64,000 nt of DNA. Source: Acidimicrobiia bacterium UBA5794 (GTDB taxonomy: Bacteria; Actinomycetota; Acidimicrobiia; Spongiisociales; UBA5794). The stretch's first letter is position 1, and every line of letters starts with the position of its first letter. The notes beneath the pieces were generated by a model, which had not been told where the DNA came from, ran no database searches, and saw only the letters and a program-made list of their open reading frames with translations. Shown piece by piece: positions 26,556-36,447 of the stretch. The position numbers were made by a program, and so were the translations under genes. Location of the stretch: NCBI GenBank assembly GCA_002418265.1, contig DIDS01000032.1, forward strand, positions 80,001 to 144,000. Reading direction: 5' to 3'.

Positions 26556-28427
26556 ATGACTGATCTCTTGTGGCTCGTCATCGCCATCCCACTCGCCATG
26601 GCCACGATCAACATCCTCATTGGTCGCAGATTGGGTGAACCCCTTTCGGGCATCCTTGCCACCGTGGCTGTCGGGGTGTCGTTCGTTCTTGCCGCCATCC
26701 CGGCAGTTGACTTCATTGCAGGAACCGGCGAACCCGTCACGATCAGGCTGTTCACCTGGATACCGACGATGGGCGTCGAGGCCGAACTGCTATGGGATCC
26801 GCTTTCGATGCTGCTGACCTTGATCGTCACGGGAGTTGGTGCCCTGATCCACCTGTACTCGATTGGGTACATGCACGGAGACGAACGATTCCCACGGTTC
26901 TTCTCCTTCCTCAATCTGTTCATTGGCTCGATGCTGATCCTCGTGCTCGCAGCCAACTACGCCATCATGTTCATCGGGTGGGAGCTCGTGGGTCTGTGCT
27001 CATATCTCCTCATCTCATTCTGGTTCACCAAGCCAACAGCAGCGGCCGCCGGAAAGAAGGCATTCATCGTCAATCGAATCGGCGACTGGGGCTTCCTGAT
27101 CGCTTTGATGCTGCTCTTTGCTTCCTTCGGTACCTTCGATTTCGGGGTGATCTTTGCCACGGCACCCGCCGTGCTCTCCGTCGGGATGGCGACAGCGATC
27201 ACCTTGATGCTGTTTGCGGCAGCCACCGGTAAGTCAGCCCAGATCCCACTCTATGTGTGGCTGCCCGACGCCATGGAAGGCCCCACACCGGTTTCTGCCC
27301 TCATCCACGCCGCAACAATGGTGGCTGCCGGTGTGTTCATGATGGCGCGCTCGGCTGTCCTCTTCGAACTCGCTCCGGCCACGGGGGTGGTCGTGGCAAT
27401 CGTCGGCGTGGCGACGGCGCTGCTCGCCGCGGTCATAGCGATGGCGCAGAAGGACATCAAGAAGGTGCTTGCGTACTCAACGATCAGCCAGCTCGGCTAC
27501 ATGGTGTTGGCCATCGGTGTCGGTGCCTACAGCGCCGGGATCTTCCACATGACAACGCATGCGTTCTTCAAGGCGTTGCTCTTCCTTGGTGCCGGATCGG
27601 TCATCCACGCAATGGCCGGTGAGCAGGACATGCCCAAGATGGGCGGGCTCCGCAAGCTCTTGCCGATCACGTTCCTCACCATGGCTGCCGCCTGGCTCGC
27701 GATTTCGGGGATCTTCCCGTTCTCGGGCTTCTGGTCAAAGGATGAGATCCTTGCAGCGACCTTCAACGAGGGCGGTGTGTTCTACGTACTTTGGTTGGTC
27801 GGCGTCGTCGTTGCGTTGCTGACCGCCTTCTACATGACGCGTCTCATGGTCATGACGTTCTTTGGTTCCGGGCGTTGGGATGAAGGGGTTGAGCCCCACG
27901 AATCTCCCGCATCCATGACGATTCCGCTCATCGTTCTCGGATTGTTCACCGTAGGCATCGGATTCATCAACACGCCATTCCGGCTGGGATTCGAGCACTT
28001 TCTCGATCCTGCGTTCCAGGGCGTTGCCCATCCGGAAGAGATGTCAGCAGCACTCATCTGGACTCTGGCTGCTCTGACCACGGTCGTTACCCTTGGTGGG
28101 ATCGCATGGGCCTGGGCCCGCTATCGCCGGTCCGAACTCCCAGCCGAGAGCGGTGTGTGGTGGAGGCGTGCGCTCGGTGGATTCTTTGTCGATGATTTCT
28201 ACGGCGACGTCATTGTTGCACCCAGTAGGGCAGCGGCTGATCTCGCGGTCACGACGGATGAAAAGGCGCTCGACGGTGTGGCCTACGGTTTGGGATCCGG
28301 TGTCAAGTCACTTGGAACGACACTTCGACCAGTCCAGAGCGGCAAGGTGCGTTCCTATGCCGGCGTATTGGCGATCGCAGGCATCGTGTTGATCGTTGCA
28401 ATGGTGATCATCGGGGGTGGGTTCTGA
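26556..28427 (+). CDS. nuoL: Complex I-1 subunit L
   Basis: 623 aa antiporter-like proton-pumping subunit at the far end of the membrane arm. Family motifs include MFIGWELVGLCSYLLI, KSAQIPLYVWLPDAMEGPTPVSAL and KKVLAYSTISQLGYM. The C-terminal lateral-helix region is present. Confidence 0.97.
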   Translation: MTDLLWLVIAIPLAMATINILIGRRLGEPLSGILATVAVGVSFVLAAIPAVDFIAGTGEPVTIRLFTWIPTMGVEAELLWDPLSMLLTLIVTGVGALIHLYSIGYMHGDERFPRFFSFLNLFIGSMLILVLAANYAIMFIGWELVGLCSYLLISFWFTKPTAAAAGKKAFIVNRIGDWGFLIALMLLFASFGTFDFGVIFATAPAVLSVGMATAITLMLFAAATGKSAQIPLYVWLPDAMEGPTPVSALIHAATMVAAGVFMMARSAVLFELAPATGVVVAIVGVATALLAAVIAMAQKDIKKVLAYSTISQLGYMVLAIGVGAYSAGIFHMTTHAFFKALLFLGAGSVIHAMAGEQDMPKMGGLRKLLPITFLTMAAAWLAISGIFPFSGFWSKDEILAATFNEGGVFYVLWLVGVVVALLTAFYMTRLMVMTFFGSGRWDEGVEPHESPASMTIPLIVLGLFTVGIGFINTPFRLGFEHFLDPAFQGVAHPEEMSAALIWTLAALTTVVTLGGIAWAWARYRRSELPAESGVWWRRALGGFFVDDFYGDVIVAPSRAAADLAVTTDEKALDGVAYGLGSGVKSLGTTLRPVQSGKVRSYAGVLAIAGIVLIVAMVIIGGGF

Positions 28428-30004
28428 TGCCGCTGCTCAGCTGGCTGATCGTCCTGCCGCTGCTGGGTGCCATCGTGGTTGCATTGCTGCCAGCAAGACG
28501 ACCTGAAGTGGTCTTCCCTGTGGCCTTGGGGGTTTCGACTGCACCGCTGGGTCTCGCCTGCTACATCCTCTGGGTTTTCGATGCTGGAAGCCCTGGAGTG
28601 CAGTTTGGCGAATTCCATTCGATCTCTGACACGTTCGGTCTGTCGTGGACCCTGGGAATCGACGGCATATCACTGTTCATGGTTCTCCTCACGGTGATTC
28701 TGTTCACGTTGTCGATTGCCGCTTCACGGTCGATCACACACAAGACCAAAACCTACATGGCGCTCCTCCTCGTGCTTGAGGCTGCCTGCATTGGTGTCTT
28801 TCTTGCGCTCGACCTCCTCGTGTTCTTTGCATTCTTCGAGTTCGTTCTGATCCCCATGTATCTCCTCATCTTGATCTGGGGATCAGGGGATAGCTCGCGC
28901 GCGGCGTTGAAGTTTGTGCTGTTCACGGCGTTCGGTTCAGCGTTCCTTCTCGCAGGAATCATCGTACTTTCCATCTTGGCTGGAGATACGGTGGGTACGG
29001 CCTCGTCCTTCAGCTTCTTCGCAGCGCTGGCGACCGATTTGTCCGACACTGCACAATTCTGGCTGTTCCTGGCATTCGGCATCGGATTTGCAATAAAGGT
29101 CCCGATGTTCCCATTCCACACCTGGTTGCCCGATGCCCACACCCAGGCACCGACTGCGGGATCCGTTGTCCTGGCTGGCGTCCTCCTCAAGCTCGGTGCA
29201 TACGGATTCATTCGTTTCAACCTGACGCTGTTTCCTGACGCCACCGTGCAGCTCGGTCTGATCCTTGCTGTGCTTGGTGTCATTGGAATCATCTACGGCG
29301 CGGCTGCCGCAACCGTTCAACCCGACTTCAAGCGAGTGATCGCCTATTCCTCGGTGAGCCACATGGGCTTCATCCTGCTCGGTACCTTTGCCTTGACAAG
29401 CCAAGCCCTTGGGGGCTCCATTTTCGTGATGATCAGCCATGGGCTGACCACTGGTGCCTTGTTCCTGCTCATCGGCATGATCTACGATCGGACGCATACC
29501 CGTGTGATCGCTGATTACGGCGGCCTCGCAAAGACCATGCCCATCTACGGAGGCATCTTCCTTTTCGCGGTCTTCGCGTCGGCCGGTCTACCAAGCTTGT
29601 CCGGTTTCATCGGTGAGTTTCTGGTACTCATCGGTTCATACCTGACTCTGCCGGTCTTGGCCATCAGCGCCGGATTTGGAGTGATCCTCGCAGCCGTATA
29701 TCTCCTTTGGATGTATGAGCGGATATTCCATGGTCCGGTGGTGAATCCGAAGATCGAAGCCCTCAAGGATCTCAACTTCCGTGAGATCGCAATCATGGTT
29801 CCCCTTGTCGTGCTGATCATCGGCCTGGGCGTGTATCCCAAGCCGGTCTTGGACCGGGTACAGCCGAGCGTCGAGATCATCCTCGATCGGATTGAGGGGA
29901 TTACCGGACATGAAGCACCCGAGTTCGGGCGTGACGGCGATCTGTCCGTGCAGGTCTCGGCGGACAGTGTGAACGGGACGAATCACGGGGACGGTGACGG
30001 CTGA
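28427..30004 (+). CDS. nuoM: Complex I-1 subunit M
   Basis: 525 aa antiporter-like subunit. Seen are WTLGIDGISLFMVLLT, FFAFFEFVLIPMYLLI (conserved Glu), KVPMFPFHTWLPDAHTQAPT and KRVIAYSSVSHMGF. One-base overlap with nuoL; the stop overlaps the nuoN start by one base. The last ~35 residues are polar. Confidence 0.97.
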   Translation: MPLLSWLIVLPLLGAIVVALLPARRPEVVFPVALGVSTAPLGLACYILWVFDAGSPGVQFGEFHSISDTFGLSWTLGIDGISLFMVLLTVILFTLSIAASRSITHKTKTYMALLLVLEAACIGVFLALDLLVFFAFFEFVLIPMYLLILIWGSGDSSRAALKFVLFTAFGSAFLLAGIIVLSILAGDTVGTASSFSFFAALATDLSDTAQFWLFLAFGIGFAIKVPMFPFHTWLPDAHTQAPTAGSVVLAGVLLKLGAYGFIRFNLTLFPDATVQLGLILAVLGVIGIIYGAAAATVQPDFKRVIAYSSVSHMGFILLGTFALTSQALGGSIFVMISHGLTTGALFLLIGMIYDRTHTRVIADYGGLAKTMPIYGGIFLFAVFASAGLPSLSGFIGEFLVLIGSYLTLPVLAISAGFGVILAAVYLLWMYERIFHGPVVNPKIEALKDLNFREIAIMVPLVVLIIGLGVYPKPVLDRVQPSVEIILDRIEGITGHEAPEFGRDGDLSVQVSADSVNGTNHGDGDG

Positions 30005-31485
30005 TGGGAAACGCATCATTTATCGCTGTCGCCTTCGAAGTGGTTCTCCTTACCGGGGCCTTGGTCACCATTCTGGTCGGTGTGGTTGCAGGACGAAACC
30101 GTTCTGTGTGGGGACCGCTCGTGGGTATGTTCTTTTTGCTGTCTGCAGTAGCGGGACTCTGGCAATGGCTTGAGGTTCAGGCCGATGGTGGCGGTCTCTA
30201 CTTCTCCACTCAGAACCTTCCGATCATGCGGTCGCCAATGGTTGTCATGGATGGTTTCTCCTCGTTTGCCGCGGTCATTCTCGGATTGGTCGGGTTCGTG
30301 GCATTCCTCGGATCATGGGATCTGCAAGTGCGTCTCGGCAAGCGAGCGGTCGAGTTCAGTTCGCTGATGCTGCTCGGTGTTGCGGGACTTCACATGATGG
30401 CCGCGACCCCCAACCTGGTCGTCGTCTTCATCGGGCTTGAAACCGCATCGATCGCGTTCTACGTCCTTGCTGGCTTCACCCGCACGGTGCACGGTTCCGA
30501 CGAAGCCGCCCTCAAGTATTTCCTCCTCGGGTCACTCGCATCAGCCATGTTCTTGTACGGCGTTGCCCTCACGTTCGCAGCCACAGGTTCGCTGTCGTTG
30601 TACGGTGAGAACTCGATTCTCAACTTCCTGTCGTCACACATCGTGTCGCAGCCGGGCATTCTGCTCGCCGGTATGAGCCTGATGCTGGTCGGTTTGATGT
30701 TCAAGATCTCGGCGGCACCGTTCCACCAGTGGGCACCCGACGTGTATCAGGGAGCCCCGAATGCCGCCCTCGGACTTCTGGTCGCTGGCGTCAAGATTGC
30801 GGGTTTTGCAGCCATTGCCCGCATCTTTGTCGAGGGGATGGCGAGCCAAATCGACACATGGGCACCGATCGTGGCGGTAATTGCAACGATTTCCATGATC
30901 GTCGGAGTCGTGATGGCGCTCGTCCAGGACGATATCAAGCGACTGCTCGCGTACTCGGGAGTCTCACATGCCGGATACATACTTACGGCAATCGTCGCGG
31001 GATCGGGTGGATATTCAGCCATGTGGTTCTATCTCGCAACCTACGCATTCATGGTGGTTGGTGCCTTCACGGTGGTGTCGATGGTCAGTGGACCAGGTTC
31101 TTCAGCGACGTCCATTGACAGCCTGAAGGGCCTTGGCAAACGAAATCCAGAAGCGGCGTGGCTGATGGCCGTGCTGATGCTCGGTATGGCAGGCATCCCC
31201 TTCTTTACCGGGTTTGTCGGCAAGGTTCTTGCGTTCACCTCCGCGGCAAATGCCGACTACGTGTGGCTCGTTGTGATCGGCGTGGTGACCACCGTGATCG
31301 GGCTTGCGTACTACCTGCGCGTGATATTGACCATGTTCAGTTCCGATGAGGGAGTGGAGCTCGCAACCCTCGACGTGTCGATGTCGGCGAGATTCGCAGT
31401 CATCATCGGTGCAACCGTCACGGTGGTGTTCGGTGTTGTACCGTGGCCGCTCCTTGATGTCGTCAGAAACGCACTCCCGTTGTAG
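30004..31485 (+). CDS. nuoN: Complex I-1 subunit N
   Basis: 493 aa antiporter-like subunit, last of the 14-gene operon. Motifs: VFIGLETASIAFYVLAGF, KISAAPFHQWAPDVYQGAP and IKRLLAYSGVSHAGYIL. Its 3' end overlaps the next reading frame if that gene starts at 31457. Confidence 0.96.
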   Translation: MGNASFIAVAFEVVLLTGALVTILVGVVAGRNRSVWGPLVGMFFLLSAVAGLWQWLEVQADGGGLYFSTQNLPIMRSPMVVMDGFSSFAAVILGLVGFVAFLGSWDLQVRLGKRAVEFSSLMLLGVAGLHMMAATPNLVVVFIGLETASIAFYVLAGFTRTVHGSDEAALKYFLLGSLASAMFLYGVALTFAATGSLSLYGENSILNFLSSHIVSQPGILLAGMSLMLVGLMFKISAAPFHQWAPDVYQGAPNAALGLLVAGVKIAGFAAIARIFVEGMASQIDTWAPIVAVIATISMIVGVVMALVQDDIKRLLAYSGVSHAGYILTAIVAGSGGYSAMWFYLATYAFMVVGAFTVVSMVSGPGSSATSIDSLKGLGKRNPEAAWLMAVLMLGMAGIPFFTGFVGKVLAFTSAANADYVWLVVIGVVTTVIGLAYYLRVILTMFSSDEGVELATLDVSMSARFAVIIGATVTVVFGVVPWPLLDVVRNALPL

Positions 31486-32761
31486 TCGTCCAAGGCGTAG
31501 CGTCCCGTTTTTCGGGTTGGCTTTCGTCGGACTTCTTGCCGTGCTGGGGTCACTTGTCGGGTCGCTCGTTACAACAAACATCTTTGTCGTGTCGGAGAAT
31601 GATCCAATCTCTGAGGATGTGTACGTCACATCGACGCGTGGTGTTGTCGATGGCGTCATCGATGGTGATCTGACAATCTTTACCGGGAATCTCGTGATCA
31701 ACGGCGAGGTGACGGGCACCGTCCAGGTGTTCTCATCTGGATCGGTGACGATCAACGAAGGTGCCAAGATCGGTGGTTCCCTTCGCGGCGCCGCACTCAA
31801 TGTCACGGTCGGCGGTGAAATCGGAGCCGATGTGTTCGCGTCTGCTGCATCGGTGGTTGTCGAAGAAACGGGGACGGTGGCTCGTGATGTCATGGCATTC
31901 GGTGGCGTGGTGCGGGTTGAAGGGGACGTCGGACGCGACGTGCGGGGACGGATGATCAGGACCGTCATCGACGGAAGCGTTGGTGGAGACATTGACGTCG
32001 CCACGCAGCGCTTTGAGGCCGGTTCGAGTGCCATGGTGGACGGCGATGTCCTGTATCGGTCTCCAACCGGGGCGTCGATCGACGACGGCGCCGAGATTCT
32101 GGGAACCATCACCAGGCTTCCCTCTCAGAGCAATTTCGTTTACGGGGTCATTCTCACGATTGCCAACCTGGTTGGCTTCCTTGGATTCCTGTTGTCGGGT
32201 CTTGTCGTGCTGTTCGTGTTGCGTGGATCTTCAAGTCGAGCCACCGGCGCCGTGGTGACAAAGCCAATCCGGAGCTTCCTCTACGGACTGGTGGCGGTGG
32301 TGGTGGCTCCGATCGCTGTCGTCGTCCTCGCTGCGACGCTCGTGGGACTTCCTCTTGCGATCATGCTTGCCATGGCAATGGTTGCGTCGCTCATCGTTGG
32401 ACCCGTGCCTGCGGTCGCGGCTCTCGGAAACCGCTTGCTGTGGAAGAAGGGCGGAATTCTTGCGGCGTTTGCGGTCGGTGCAGTTCTGTGGCGTGCCACA
32501 ATCTGGCTGATCCCTGTGGTCGGCGGGGTCCTCTACGTCATCGCTCTCGTATGGGGCATCGGCGCCTGGATCATCGGTTTCGTTGAGACCCGCCGTGGTG
32601 ATGAGATTCCGCTTTCTCTGCTTCCAGAGCGGCTCGTAGCTGAAGACCGGGTACCAGACGACTGGGTGCCGCCGTTGAGCCCGTCATCGGGCCTTCGGGT
32701 AGACAACCGCGTCGAGAACCTCAAGGTCGACGGTGTCCCCAACGTGGATGGCGTGGAGTGA
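31457..32761 (+). CDS. Bactofilin-like (polymer-forming, DUF583-type) membrane protein
   Basis: About 434 aa. After an N-terminal membrane helix (FFGLAFVGLLAVLGSLVGSL) comes a ~190-residue beta-helix region made of short hydrophobic/Gly repeats such as GVVDGVIDGDLTIFTGNLVI and GTVARDVMAFGGVVRVEGDV, the style of bactofilin-type and DUF583 proteins. Four or five C-terminal helices follow (VYGVILTIANLVGF onward), then a polar tail. Start is uncertain: ATG 31457 overlaps nuoN, and a TTG at 31517 gives a shorter signal. Its end overlaps the convergent ABC ATPase gene by 78 bp. Function in envelope organisation is only inferred. Confidence 0.8.
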   Translation: MSSETHSRCSRPRRSVPFFGLAFVGLLAVLGSLVGSLVTTNIFVVSENDPISEDVYVTSTRGVVDGVIDGDLTIFTGNLVINGEVTGTVQVFSSGSVTINEGAKIGGSLRGAALNVTVGGEIGADVFASAASVVVEETGTVARDVMAFGGVVRVEGDVGRDVRGRMIRTVIDGSVGGDIDVATQRFEAGSSAMVDGDVLYRSPTGASIDDGAEILGTITRLPSQSNFVYGVILTIANLVGFLGFLLSGLVVLFVLRGSSSRATGAVVTKPIRSFLYGLVAVVVAPIAVVVLAATLVGLPLAIMLAMAMVASLIVGPVPAVAALGNRLLWKKGGILAAFAVGAVLWRATIWLIPVVGGVLYVIALVWGIGAWIIGFVETRRGDEIPLSLLPERLVAEDRVPDDWVPPLSPSSGLRVDNRVENLKVDGVPNVDGVE

Positions 32762-33709
32762 CGACACGAGGGCCTCAACTCTGTCGGCGCTCTCGGCAAG
32801 TTCGATCTCAACCCTTTGGTCGTGCCCATAGAACTCAGTGTCGACCACACGGTGTGTGCCTGTTGGCGAAACGGTTGGACTGATCCACTCTGGTCGGATC
32901 ATCACGGTCACGTCGGTCCCATCTGAGAGGTCGGTCTCGATCTCCGCGATAGAGGTCGGGATCGACCCCGACTCGACAGTACCGGAGAGAATCAACGCAT
33001 CCCCGAGGAAATGTGCAACCCATCGGTTGACTGGTACTCGATAAACGGCATCTGGTTTACCGATTTGGACGATCGCACCCTCATGCATGACCGCAACGAT
33101 GTCTGCGATCGCAAGTGCCTCTGCCTGGTCATGGGTCACGAGGACCGCGGTGACGCCAGCGGCCCGGATGATCTCCTTGATCTCCCTGCGCATGCGCTCG
33201 CGTTTGGGTGCATCAAGATTCGAGAACGGCTCGTCAAGGAGTACGACATCGGGACCGGGTGCGAGTGCGCGTGCAAGCGCGACGCGCTGCTGCTCGCCGC
33301 CCGAGAGCTCGTGCGGAAACCTCGATCCGTGCCCGCTCAACCCGACCAGTTCAAGCACTTCATCCACGCGATGCACTCGGTCGGACCCCCGTACCCCGTA
33401 CCCGACGTTCTCAGCGACGGAGATATGTGGAAACAGCGCATATTCCTGGAACACCATGCCGACCCGTCGCTTCTCGGGTGGCACGTTGACCTTTCCGTCG
33501 AGGACCGGGGTGTCTCGGATCGACACCGATCCCGTGTCCACGTCCTGAAACCCAGCGATGACCCGCAGGGCCGTGGTCTTGCCACATCCGGATGGGCCCA
33601 CGAGGGCGAGGAGACTTCCGGTCGGCACATCGAGCGAGAACCGGTCAAGTGCCTTGGCTTCGCCGAATGTCACGGTGACGTCGCGCACGGAGATGACATG
33701 ATCGCTCAT
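32684..33709 (-). CDS. fbpC: Iron(III)-type ABC importer, ATP-binding protein
   Basis: 341 aa ATPase of the Fbp/Pot type. Walker A is GPSGCGKT near residue 40, the signature is LSGGEQQRVALARALA, Walker B is VVLLDEPFSNLDA and the switch His is in LVTHDQAEAL. A C-terminal TOBE-like regulatory domain follows. ATG 33709 overlaps the permease stop (ATGA). With the two genes upstream it forms an fbpABC-type operon for iron; other anions cannot be fully excluded. Confidence 0.9.
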   Translation of the reverse strand: MSDHVISVRDVTVTFGEAKALDRFSLDVPTGSLLALVGPSGCGKTTALRVIAGFQDVDTGSVSIRDTPVLDGKVNVPPEKRRVGMVFQEYALFPHISVAENVGYGVRGSDRVHRVDEVLELVGLSGHGSRFPHELSGGEQQRVALARALAPGPDVVLLDEPFSNLDAPKRERMRREIKEIIRAAGVTAVLVTHDQAEALAIADIVAVMHEGAIVQIGKPDAVYRVPVNRWVAHFLGDALILSGTVESGSIPTSIAEIETDLSDGTDVTVMIRPEWISPTVSPTGTHRVVDTEFYGHDQRVEIELAESADRVEALVSSLHAIHVGDTVDLEVLDAVVYPKAR

Positions 33710-35328
33710 CGCTCGACAACAGCCTTTGGCTTGATGGAGAGGAAATAGACAGGAAGCACCGACATGGCGATGAGGATAAGCGCAGCAGTCGCTGCTCGTG
33801 TGTAGAGCAATTCGTCGGCGGCCGCCCACACACGAACAGCGAGTGTCGAGAATCCTGGCGGACTCAACAGCAGTGTGACGGGAAGCTCCTTGAGAGTCGT
33901 GACGAACACCAAGGCGCCACCGGCCAGAAGGCCCTTCGCCATCAATGGAACGGTCACTCGCATCAAGGTCGCGAAAGGGCCACGCCCGAGCGATCGTGAT
34001 GCATCTTCGACGGCAGGGTCGACTTGGAGGAGCGACGCTTTCGCCGCACTGGTTGATTGGGCAATGAACATGCCTGCATAGACCGTTACGAGAACGAACA
34101 TGGTCTGGTAGACCGGCCGTGCCCACCTGATGGTGAAGGCAACGACGGCGATGGCAATCGTGATATGTGGAAGCGAGAAGATCACGAACACCGATCGCTC
34201 AAGGAGCATCGTTCGCTTCGACGCGTAGCGAACGGCGAGGACGACGATCGGTACGGTGAACACCATGGCCACCAACGCAGCGAGTGAGCCACCGGTCAAC
34301 GATCCAACAACGGCATTCCACGGGACCGAGATGTCCGCTCCGTGATACGCCCCGCGCGCCACCCAGGTCGTCAACACCCCGATGGGAATCACCGTCCCGA
34401 TGACCACGACTGTTCCCAAACCGGCAACGGCGAGGACATGTTTCGCTCCTCGGAGCCGATGCAAGGCCGGGGGCCGGTTCGGTGTCGACGAGAACGTCGT
34501 GCCCCTACCCGATGTTCGCCGCTCCGCCCAGATGATCACGCTGGCAAAGAGAATCAACACGATCGAGAGCACGATCGCCGGTGATCGGTCGATACGACCC
34601 GAGTACTGGGCGTAGATCACCCTCGTGAAGGCATCAAAACGCATGAGTGAAACCGCGCCGAAATCCGACAACGTGTAGAGCGCGGCAAGCAGAGCACCCG
34701 CGCCAACTGCAGGTCGAAGTTGAGGAAGCACGACGGTGCGGAACACCCGCCACGGTGATGCCCCAAGTCCGCGAGCCGCCTCCTCAAGTGCGGGATCGAT
34801 CCGTCCGATCGAGGCGGCCGTGATGAGGTAGACGTACGGATACGTGGCAAGCGTCAGGGCGACCCACGCCCCGGGAAACCCCGTCAGTCTGGGGATCTCG
34901 AAGCCAACGAGCTGAGCGACAAGTCCGCGTGGACCCGACGACGAGACGAGGACCATCGCAATCACATACGACGGAATGACAAGCGGGAGAGCGAACGCGA
35001 CACCCCACATCCTTTTGAACCCAATATCGGTCCTTGCCAGGATCCACGCACCGGCCACGCCGATGGCGGTTGCGGCCATCGTAACGAGGGCCGTGAGAGC
35101 AAAGGATCGCCACACCAACTCGAGTGTGCGGATCGACAACAGCGTCGACCATGCCGAGTCCGTCGCGTCGAGAACCCGAACCAGGAGCGCGACGATGGCA
35201 AGTCCGAGCGGGAGAACGATCAGTAGTGAAGCGACCCAGAGCCACCAAGGTGCCTTGGCGGCTGATACCCGTGACCGACGGATCGGATCCGTCTGCGGTA
35301 AGGCATTCGGATCGATGTCGATCATCAT
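33706..35328 (-). CDS. fbpB: Iron(III)-type ABC importer, fused double permease
   Basis: 540 aa permease with about 12 helices and two copies of the inner-membrane EAA-type loop (EEAARGLGASPWRVF and EDASRSLGRGPFATL), as in FbpB/SfuB where two permease halves are fused. Tandem ATGs at 35328 and 35325 follow GGCGAGGGA, so either may be used; the longer frame to 35376 would overlap the upstream gene. Confidence 0.92.
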   Translation of the reverse strand: MMIDIDPNALPQTDPIRRSRVSAAKAPWWLWVASLLIVLPLGLAIVALLVRVLDATDSAWSTLLSIRTLELVWRSFALTALVTMAATAIGVAGAWILARTDIGFKRMWGVAFALPLVIPSYVIAMVLVSSSGPRGLVAQLVGFEIPRLTGFPGAWVALTLATYPYVYLITAASIGRIDPALEEAARGLGASPWRVFRTVVLPQLRPAVGAGALLAALYTLSDFGAVSLMRFDAFTRVIYAQYSGRIDRSPAIVLSIVLILFASVIIWAERRTSGRGTTFSSTPNRPPALHRLRGAKHVLAVAGLGTVVVIGTVIPIGVLTTWVARGAYHGADISVPWNAVVGSLTGGSLAALVAMVFTVPIVVLAVRYASKRTMLLERSVFVIFSLPHITIAIAVVAFTIRWARPVYQTMFVLVTVYAGMFIAQSTSAAKASLLQVDPAVEDASRSLGRGPFATLMRVTVPLMAKGLLAGGALVFVTTLKELPVTLLLSPPGFSTLAVRVWAAADELLYTRAATAALILIAMSVLPVYFLSIKPKAVVER

Positions 35329-35338
35329 TCCCTCGCCG

Positions 35339-36334
35339 TCACAACAGCCCGGCGTCAGCCACCAGATCTGTCGCAAGATCGAGGACGCCCGCGAGATCCG
35401 AAAGATTGATATCCGGCGTCGCGATCGTGTCGATCGGTGGCAGCGCAGGGTTGGCGGCTACGCCCGGCACCATCGGGTATTCGAACGTCTCGTCTGCAAA
35501 GTAGGTCTGGGATTCGTCATTGAGCAGCCACTCGATGAACGTTCGACCTTCGTCCTTGTGCTCTGAGCTTGAGAGGATGCCGGCTCCAGCTGGCATCACA
35601 AGCGATCCAGCAGTCGGTTCGGGGAAAAAATAGTTCAATCCGACCACATCCGGGTTCTCAGACAACGCTCGTAGTAGGTAGTAGTGGTTGACAAGTCCGG
35701 CGTCGATCTCGCCAGCGTTGACCGCAGCAACGATTGGTGAGTTCTTCGGATAGGTGGGCGAGTTGTTCGCCGCCATGCCCTTGAGCCACGTGAGGGTCGA
35801 CTCTTCGCCGTCGATCAGGATCTTGGCGGCAACGAACGCAAGAAATGAACCGTTGGTGGGCGCGATTCCGACCCGACCCTTCCATTGCTCGTCTACAAAG
35901 GCATCCTCTGTCGGAGGAAGCGTGGCTTCGCTGACCGACGTCGGATCGTAGACCACGACCCTGGCTCGCCCCGATGTCCCGACCCAATGCCCTGCATCAT
36001 CGGAGAATCGGGACGGCACCTTCCCAAGTAGTTCGTTTGGGAGCGTTTCGAACAATCCCGCGAGCGCAACGGTTCCGAGCGATGCGGGATCCTGGGCGAA
36101 GAACACATCGGCGGGGGAGGCGGCACCTTCCTCAAGAATCGTTCCGGCGAGATCGGCTGAATCGGCATATTTGACCACGACGTTGATGCCGGTGTCCTTC
36201 GTGAACGCATCGATCACCGGTTGAACCAGATCCTCGCTCCGCCCCGAGTACAACGTGATGTGTGCATCTCCTGACGAAGAACACCCGGATGCGACGATTG
36301 CGGCCACCACCGCAAGCAGTGTGATTCGCCTCAT
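35339..36334 (-). CDS. fbpA: Iron(III)-type ABC importer, substrate-binding lipoprotein
   Basis: 331 aa lipoprotein of the ferric-binding FbpA/FutA family. The signal is MRRITLLAVVAAIVASGCSS with the lipobox Cys at about 18. The mature part begins ITLYSGRSEDLVQPVIDAF, and the tyrosine pair typical of Fe(III) sites is in LVNHYYLLRAL. First gene of the operon, preceded by a good promoter with palindromic sites. Confidence 0.93.
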   Translation of the reverse strand: MRRITLLAVVAAIVASGCSSSGDAHITLYSGRSEDLVQPVIDAFTKDTGINVVVKYADSADLAGTILEEGAASPADVFFAQDPASLGTVALAGLFETLPNELLGKVPSRFSDDAGHWVGTSGRARVVVYDPTSVSEATLPPTEDAFVDEQWKGRVGIAPTNGSFLAFVAAKILIDGEESTLTWLKGMAANNSPTYPKNSPIVAAVNAGEIDAGLVNHYYLLRALSENPDVVGLNYFFPEPTAGSLVMPAGAGILSSSEHKDEGRTFIEWLLNDESQTYFADETFEYPMVPGVAANPALPPIDTIATPDINLSDLAGVLDLATDLVADAGLL

Positions 36335-36362
36335 GATCCAAGACCTTCCGATTCTTTCGCTA

Positions 36363-36414
36363 TGCCTTATGAATTAATTAGGCAAGATTATATTCACTAC
36401 GTTCGTAGGGCAAA
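36363..36414 (-). promoter_or_regulatory. Promoter and candidate operator of the fbp iron operon
   Basis: On the minus strand TTTGCC (36414-36409) and TATAAT (36392-36387) are 16 bp apart, a good sigma-70-like promoter. Between them lies CTACG-AA-CGTAG, and just downstream of the -10 box is a 22 bp imperfect palindrome (36363-36384, outer arms TGCCT/AGGCA, AT-rich centre, 18 of 22 positions symmetrical). A repressor there would block initiation. The arms resemble half of the IdeR/DtxR box but point the other way, so the regulator is unknown. Confidence 0.6.
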
Positions 36415-36447
36415 TTAGAGCGACAGCACCGATGTCCGGCGAAATCC

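Noticed and set aside
36363..36384. Standard IdeR/DtxR box before fbpA
   Set aside because: The half-sites face outward and the centre is AT-rich, unlike the known consensus.
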